DNA from: Sedimenticola sp.
GTDB taxonomy: Bacteria; Pseudomonadota; Gammaproteobacteria; Chromatiales; Chromatiaceae
Direction: 5' to 3'
Length of the DNA: 9,074 nt
Assembly: GCA_030590525.1 (NCBI GenBank)
Contig: JAUUYI010000061.1
Coordinates: forward strand, 1-9,074
The translations under genes and the position numbers were made by a program. The notes under the pieces were generated by a model. It had not been told where the DNA came from. It worked only from the letters and a program-made list of their open reading frames with translations, and did not search any database. Shown piece after piece: positions 6,493 through 9,074 of the stretch (position 1 is the stretch's first letter; the number at the start of each line of letters is the position of its first letter).

Positions 6493-6521
6493 TAGAGAAT
6501 CCCGTCTGCCCTGCGTATACT
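6493..6521 (+). promoter_or_regulatory. Candidate sigma-70 promoter for the methyltransferase/ligase pair
   Basis: TAGAGA (6493-6498, 4 of 6 to the -35 consensus) and TATACT (6516-6521, 5 of 6 to the -10 consensus) are separated by exactly 17 bases. The implied start is near 6528, 35 bases before the GTG at 6563. It lies in the divergent spacer between yheS and the methyltransferase gene. The match is modest, and chance cannot be excluded. Confidence 0.35.
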
Positions 6522-6562
6522 CTGCCTTGACTAACGGAAAACCATCGGGGCTCTGCGGCACC

Positions 6563-7321
6563 GTGTTCGACAATTATCTCAATACCTTCGAGCAACGCGG
6601 AGAGTTGTATAACGCCGCCACGCAGATGTGTCCGTATGCGCGTGATGCGGAACTCAAGCAACTCCTCAACCGCCTGGCCCTGCGCGGTGCCCGGACTGTG
6701 TGTGACATACCGGCCGGAGGTGGCTATGTGGCCGATGGTATCCGGGCGACTGTCGGCGATTCGATTCGCGTCGTCTGTGTCGACGCTTCCTGGCGTTTCG
6801 CAGCGGGCATTGCCGATCGGCACGATACGGTCGTGGCCCGACATGGCGCCATCCCGCTGGCGGCCGGCAGCATGGATCGGGTAGCAAGCCTGGCCGGCCT
6901 GCACCATCTGACAGACGTGCAGCCGTTCTTTGACGAAGCAGCCCGCATTCTAAGCCACGGCGGGCGGATGGTGGTTGGCGATGTGCAGGCCGAAACCCCG
7001 CCAGCCCGGTTTCTTAACGGTGCCGTAAATCGACTGACGGAAACAGGTCATCAGGGCCGATTCTTCGTCCCGGGCCAACCGGCTGCGTTGATCGAGCGTG
7101 CGGGTCTCACCTGCATCGACGAAACCCTGTGCGCCTTTACCTGGGATTTTACAAATATCGCGACTCTGGTTCGTTACTGCCGGCTGCTGTTTGGCATGGT
7201 CAAGGCCATCGAGGCCGAGGTCGAAGCGGAAATCCGTGCGGTGCTGCCTGTCGAGGAGGCGAAAGACGGGACTGCCCGCCTGCACTGGTCCCTGCTCTAC
7301 GCAGTCGGGATCAAGCCTTGA
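6563..7321 (+). CDS. Class I SAM-dependent methyltransferase
   Basis: A 252-residue Rossmann-fold methyltransferase. Numbered from the GTG at 6563: motif I is TVCDIPAGGGYVAD (45-58, with GGG at 52-54), the acidic residue after strand 2 is in VVCVDAS (70-76), the motif IV region is VASLAGLHHLTD (107-118), and GGRMVVGDV (133-141) is the post-motif strand. The N-terminal block FDNYLNTFEQRGELYNAA comes directly after this start, which favours GTG 6563. An in-frame ATG at 6434 would add 43 unconserved residues, overlap the yheS start, and precede the predicted promoter. The -PAGGG- loop and HHL are typical of small-molecule methyltransferases of the UbiE/Methyltransf_11 kind. The substrate is unknown. 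The ligase gene follows 75 bases downstream on the same strand, suggesting cotranscription and perhaps a common substrate. Confidence 0.82.
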   Translation: MFDNYLNTFEQRGELYNAATQMCPYARDAELKQLLNRLALRGARTVCDIPAGGGYVADGIRATVGDSIRVVCVDASWRFAAGIADRHDTVVARHGAIPLAAGSMDRVASLAGLHHLTDVQPFFDEAARILSHGGRMVVGDVQAETPPARFLNGAVNRLTETGHQGRFFVPGQPAALIERAGLTCIDETLCAFTWDFTNIATLVRYCRLLFGMVKAIEAEVEAEIRAVLPVEEAKDGTARLHWSLLYAVGIKP

Positions 7322-7396
7322 TAACCGGCAGAAAAAAGGAAAACGCGAAAACAGGGGTTAGCGCTGTTTCTTTGCCCCGGTTCCCGTGAGAGCAGC

Positions 7397-8800
7397 ATGA
7401 ATAAACGACCCTTTCAGGGCGGCCTTGATCAGCTGCCCATCTCTTCGTCGGAGCATATCCACCTGCCGGCATTGACCGGCGGCGTGGCCTCCATGCTGCT
7501 GGCGCTGAAGTATCAGGCCGATGACAGTCAGTGGTGGACAGGCGATCGGCTGCGGAGTATGCAGTACAGCCAGCTCAGGGAGTTGCTGAACAGCGCCTGG
7601 CAGGGCGTCCCCTTTTACCGTGATCGCCTGCAGAAGGCGGGCTATCACCCCAGGCGCAAGCTGACCGGGAAAATCTGGCGACGGATCCCCATACTGCGAA
7701 GGGCGGATTTACAGCGGGAGGGGTCCAGGCTCGCGAATAAGGCCTATCCCAGGAGCCACGGTCGATTGACCTCGTCTCAAAGTTCGGGCTCGACAGGCAT
7801 GCCCGTGCGGATAACGGCCTCCGAGCTGTCGCAGTACGTCACCAGCGCGCTCTCTCTGCGTGTCCATGACTGGCACCGGCAGGATCTGACGGGGCGGTTG
7901 GCCATCATCCGCTACCTGCCCGGACCACCCCCCGCGGCGCCACCGGATGGGCTGCGCAGCGAATTCTGGTCAGAGGCCACGCGTTACCTCTACCGTACCG
8001 GACCCTCGTTCAGCCTCGATGTCAGTACGCCCATCGAGGCGCAGGCGGCGTGGTTGCTGCGCGTCGACCCACACTATCTGTTGACCTATCCGAACAATCT
8101 GCGCGCCCTGATCAACTACTTTCAAGCGCAGGGCCTCACGCTGCCTGCGCTACGCCAGGTGCAGGCCATCAGTGAAACGCTGAGCCCGGAGGTGCGGGCA
8201 CTCTGCCGCAATCAGTGGGGGGTTTCCGTGGTGGATGGCTACAGCGCCCAGGAGACCGGCCTGCTGGCGCTGCAGTGTCCGGACCACGACCACCTGCACG
8301 TTCAGTCCGAAGCGGCGTTACTGGAGGTTCTGGATGGTTCCGGAAGGCCCTGCAAAATTGGAGAGAGCGGTCGCGTGGTCGTGACCACCCTGCACAACTT
8401 CGCTATGCCTTTGATTCGTTATGAGATCGGTGACTACGCGGAGGTGGGCGAGCAGTGCGATTGCGGGCGCGGGCTGCCGGTGTTGAAGCGGGTGCTGGGC
8501 CGGAGCCGAAACATGCTGCGCCTTGCGGATGGCCGCAGGCTCTGGCCGAGGCTCGGCATCATCCAATTCAGCGGCGCTGCCGGCGTGCCGATACGCCAGG
8601 CCCAGGTCATTCAGCGCTCGCTGGAGCAAGTGGAACTGCGGCTTGTTTCGGAAGCACCCCTCGATGCGGCCCAGGAGTCGGCCGTGGTCGAGGTCTTGCG
8701 GACCGCCCTGGGTTATCCCTTCGAGGTGGAGGTGCGCTACCTGGAGTCCATTCCCCGGAGCAAGAGCGGTAAGTATGAGGATTTCGTCTCGGAGATCTGA
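7397..8800 (+). CDS. PaaK/CapK-like adenylate-forming ligase
   Basis: A 467-residue member of the phenylacetate-CoA ligase / CapK branch of the ANL superfamily, which activates carboxylic acids as adenylates and often passes them to CoA. Visible motifs: ATP loop SSGSTGMP (129-136), DGYSAQETG (280-288), MPLIRYEIGD (337-346), the Cys-rich CDCGRGLP (354-361), LGRSRNML (367-374) and the C-terminal SIPRSKSGKYEDF (451-463), in which K459 is the likely catalytic lysine. YEIGD and CxCGRxxP distinguish this branch from the FadD type encoded at 1372-3195. The ATG at 7397 is clear but has only a weak Shine-Dalgarno (GAGAG). True PaaK proteins are shorter (about 430 residues) and act on phenylacetate. 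The acid used here is not predictable, and polysaccharide or secondary-metabolite roles are also possible. No other catabolic phenylacetate genes are nearby, which argues against the classical PaaK role. Confidence 0.85.
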   Translation: MNKRPFQGGLDQLPISSSEHIHLPALTGGVASMLLALKYQADDSQWWTGDRLRSMQYSQLRELLNSAWQGVPFYRDRLQKAGYHPRRKLTGKIWRRIPILRRADLQREGSRLANKAYPRSHGRLTSSQSSGSTGMPVRITASELSQYVTSALSLRVHDWHRQDLTGRLAIIRYLPGPPPAAPPDGLRSEFWSEATRYLYRTGPSFSLDVSTPIEAQAAWLLRVDPHYLLTYPNNLRALINYFQAQGLTLPALRQVQAISETLSPEVRALCRNQWGVSVVDGYSAQETGLLALQCPDHDHLHVQSEAALLEVLDGSGRPCKIGESGRVVVTTLHNFAMPLIRYEIGDYAEVGEQCDCGRGLPVLKRVLGRSRNMLRLADGRRLWPRLGIIQFSGAAGVPIRQAQVIQRSLEQVELRLVSEAPLDAAQESAVVEVLRTALGYPFEVEVRYLESIPRSKSGKYEDFVSEI

Positions 8801-8872
8801 ATGACCCGCCCTGGAGTCCGGAATTAATGCAATTTCAGTGCCAATCTACAAGTGTTTTGGTCTCAGTCAGGC

Positions 8873-8908
8873 GTAGGTCGGGCATGCCGTTTATGCCCGG
8901 CATCATTT
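8873..8908 (+). repeat. REP-a hairpin element, copy 3
   Basis: GTAG (8873-8876) is followed by GTCGGGCAT (8877-8885), loop GCCGTTT and ATGCCCGGC (8893-8901). The stem is 9 bp with one G-T wobble as RNA, and the tail is ATCATTT. It points towards the minus-strand copy at 8926-8962 with 17 bases between them, a paired inverted arrangement. Confidence 0.88.
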
Positions 8909-8925
8909 CCCAAAGCCACTGGCCG

Positions 8926-8962
8926 GAAAAAATGTCGGGCACAAAAACCGTGCCCGACCTAC
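8926..8962 (-). repeat. REP-a hairpin element, copy 4
   Basis: The stem is 8934-8942 with 8950-8958, and GTAG is at 8962-8959 on the minus strand. 8926-8965 is identical to 4492-4531 over 40 bases. Read leftward it has the same stem plus six T residues as the yheS terminator, so it could stop any transcription entering from the right. Confidence 0.9.
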
Positions 8963-8973
8963 CTGGCATCCGT

Positions 8974-9004
8974 GTTGGACTTCGCAAGCTCAGCGCCAAC
9001 CTAC
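8974..9004 (-). repeat. REP-d palindrome (GTAGGTTGG family)
   Basis: GTTGG (8974-8978) pairs with CCAAC (8996-9000), and CTAC follows, giving GTAGGTTGG on the minus strand. Inside is a smaller stem, CTT(CGC)AAG at 8980-8988. The loop reads GAGCTTGCGA on the minus strand, the same ten bases as in the left REP-b element at 4255-4264. A decayed counterpart ends in CTAC at 8846-8849 in the first tandem unit. Confidence 0.7.
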
Positions 9005-9027
9005 AGGCGTTTTGGCCTCAGTCAGGC

Positions 9028-9063
9028 GTAGGTCGGGCATGCCGTTTATGCCCGGCATCATTT
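9028..9063 (+). repeat. REP-a hairpin element, copy 5
   Basis: Identical to the copy at 8873-8908 and lying 155 bases to its right, as part of the second tandem unit. Stem 9032-9040 with 9048-9056. Confidence 0.88.
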
Positions 9064-9074
9064 CCCAAAGCCAC

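Larger units (their letters stand above)
8801..9074. other. Intergenic repeat region at the right edge
   Basis: No gene is visible in these 274 bases. From 8835 on they consist of a 155-base unit and the start of a second copy, containing REP-d and REP-a elements listed separately. Positions 8801-8834 contain the ligase 3' flank and a decayed half of REP-d. There is no strong intrinsic terminator for the ligase gene; the closest candidate is the REP-a stem at 8877-8901 followed by ATCATTTCCC. Confidence 0.7.
8835..9074 (+). repeat. Tandem duplication with a 155-base period, second copy cut by window end
   Basis: 8835-8919 and 8990-9074 align without gaps at 80 of 85 positions, offset by 155 bases. 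The last 58 bases (8862-8919 against 9017-9074) are identical. All five differences (8839, 8845, 8851, 8853, 8861) are transitions, with the left copy carrying T or A where the right has C or G. Each unit runs REP-d (minus), REP-a (plus), REP-a (minus). The second unit probably continues beyond the window. Confidence 0.9.

Noticed and set aside
6434..6562. Use of the ATG at 6434 as the methyltransferase start
   Set aside because: It would add 43 low-complexity basic residues, lie before the predicted promoter, and sit back to back on the yheS start codon. The conserved FDNYLNTFEQRG block begins right after the GTG at 6563.

Overview
The window is GC-rich DNA from a bacterial chromosome, most likely a gammaproteobacterium. 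Reasons: the ABC-F protein is colinear with E. coli YheS over its full length, thiS and thiG are neighbours, and the intergenic spaces hold REP-type palindromes that begin with the tetranucleotide GTAG. I cannot place it more narrowly. There is no phage, plasmid, IS or CRISPR signal.

Layout. Positions 1-182 hold repeats only: the cut end of one REP-like element and a complete hairpin element at 129-163. thiG and thiS (183-1264, minus strand) are the thiazole-forming pair of thiamin synthesis. A 107-base divergent spacer separates thiS from a rightward long-chain acyl-CoA synthetase (1372-3195, TTG start). After a 105-base spacer comes a rightward GT8-like glycosyltransferase gene (3301-4206). 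Its promoter looks like a class II FNR/Anr/Dnr site: a TTGAC-N4-ATCAG box centred exactly 41.5 bases before the start point implied by a GATAAT -10 hexamer. Positions 4207-4524 are a dense island of small repeats. yheS (4525-6435) runs leftward and ends inside one of those repeats. A divergent spacer leads to a rightward pair: a SAM-dependent methyltransferase (6563-7321) and a PaaK/CapK-like adenylate-forming ligase (7397-8800). The right end (8801-9074) is again repeats, with a 155-base unit duplicated in tandem and cut by the window edge.

How it fits together. The coding genes are mostly housekeeping (thiamin, YheS, acyl-CoA synthetase). Two units are less familiar: the GT8-like gene with a predicted oxygen-sensing promoter, and the methyltransferase/ligase pair, which may act on one shared substrate. 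The most distinctive feature is the REP population. At least three families of GTAG-headed palindromes (GTAGGTCGGGCA, GTAGGGTGCGGT/GTAGGGTGGATC, GTAGGTTGG) fill all three larger gaps, in paired inverted or tandem arrangements. One copy supplies both the stop codon and a good intrinsic terminator for yheS. No RAYT transposase that could move them lies in the window. I see no convincing new multi-gene system; the repeat architecture and the FNR-type promoter are the items most worth checking.
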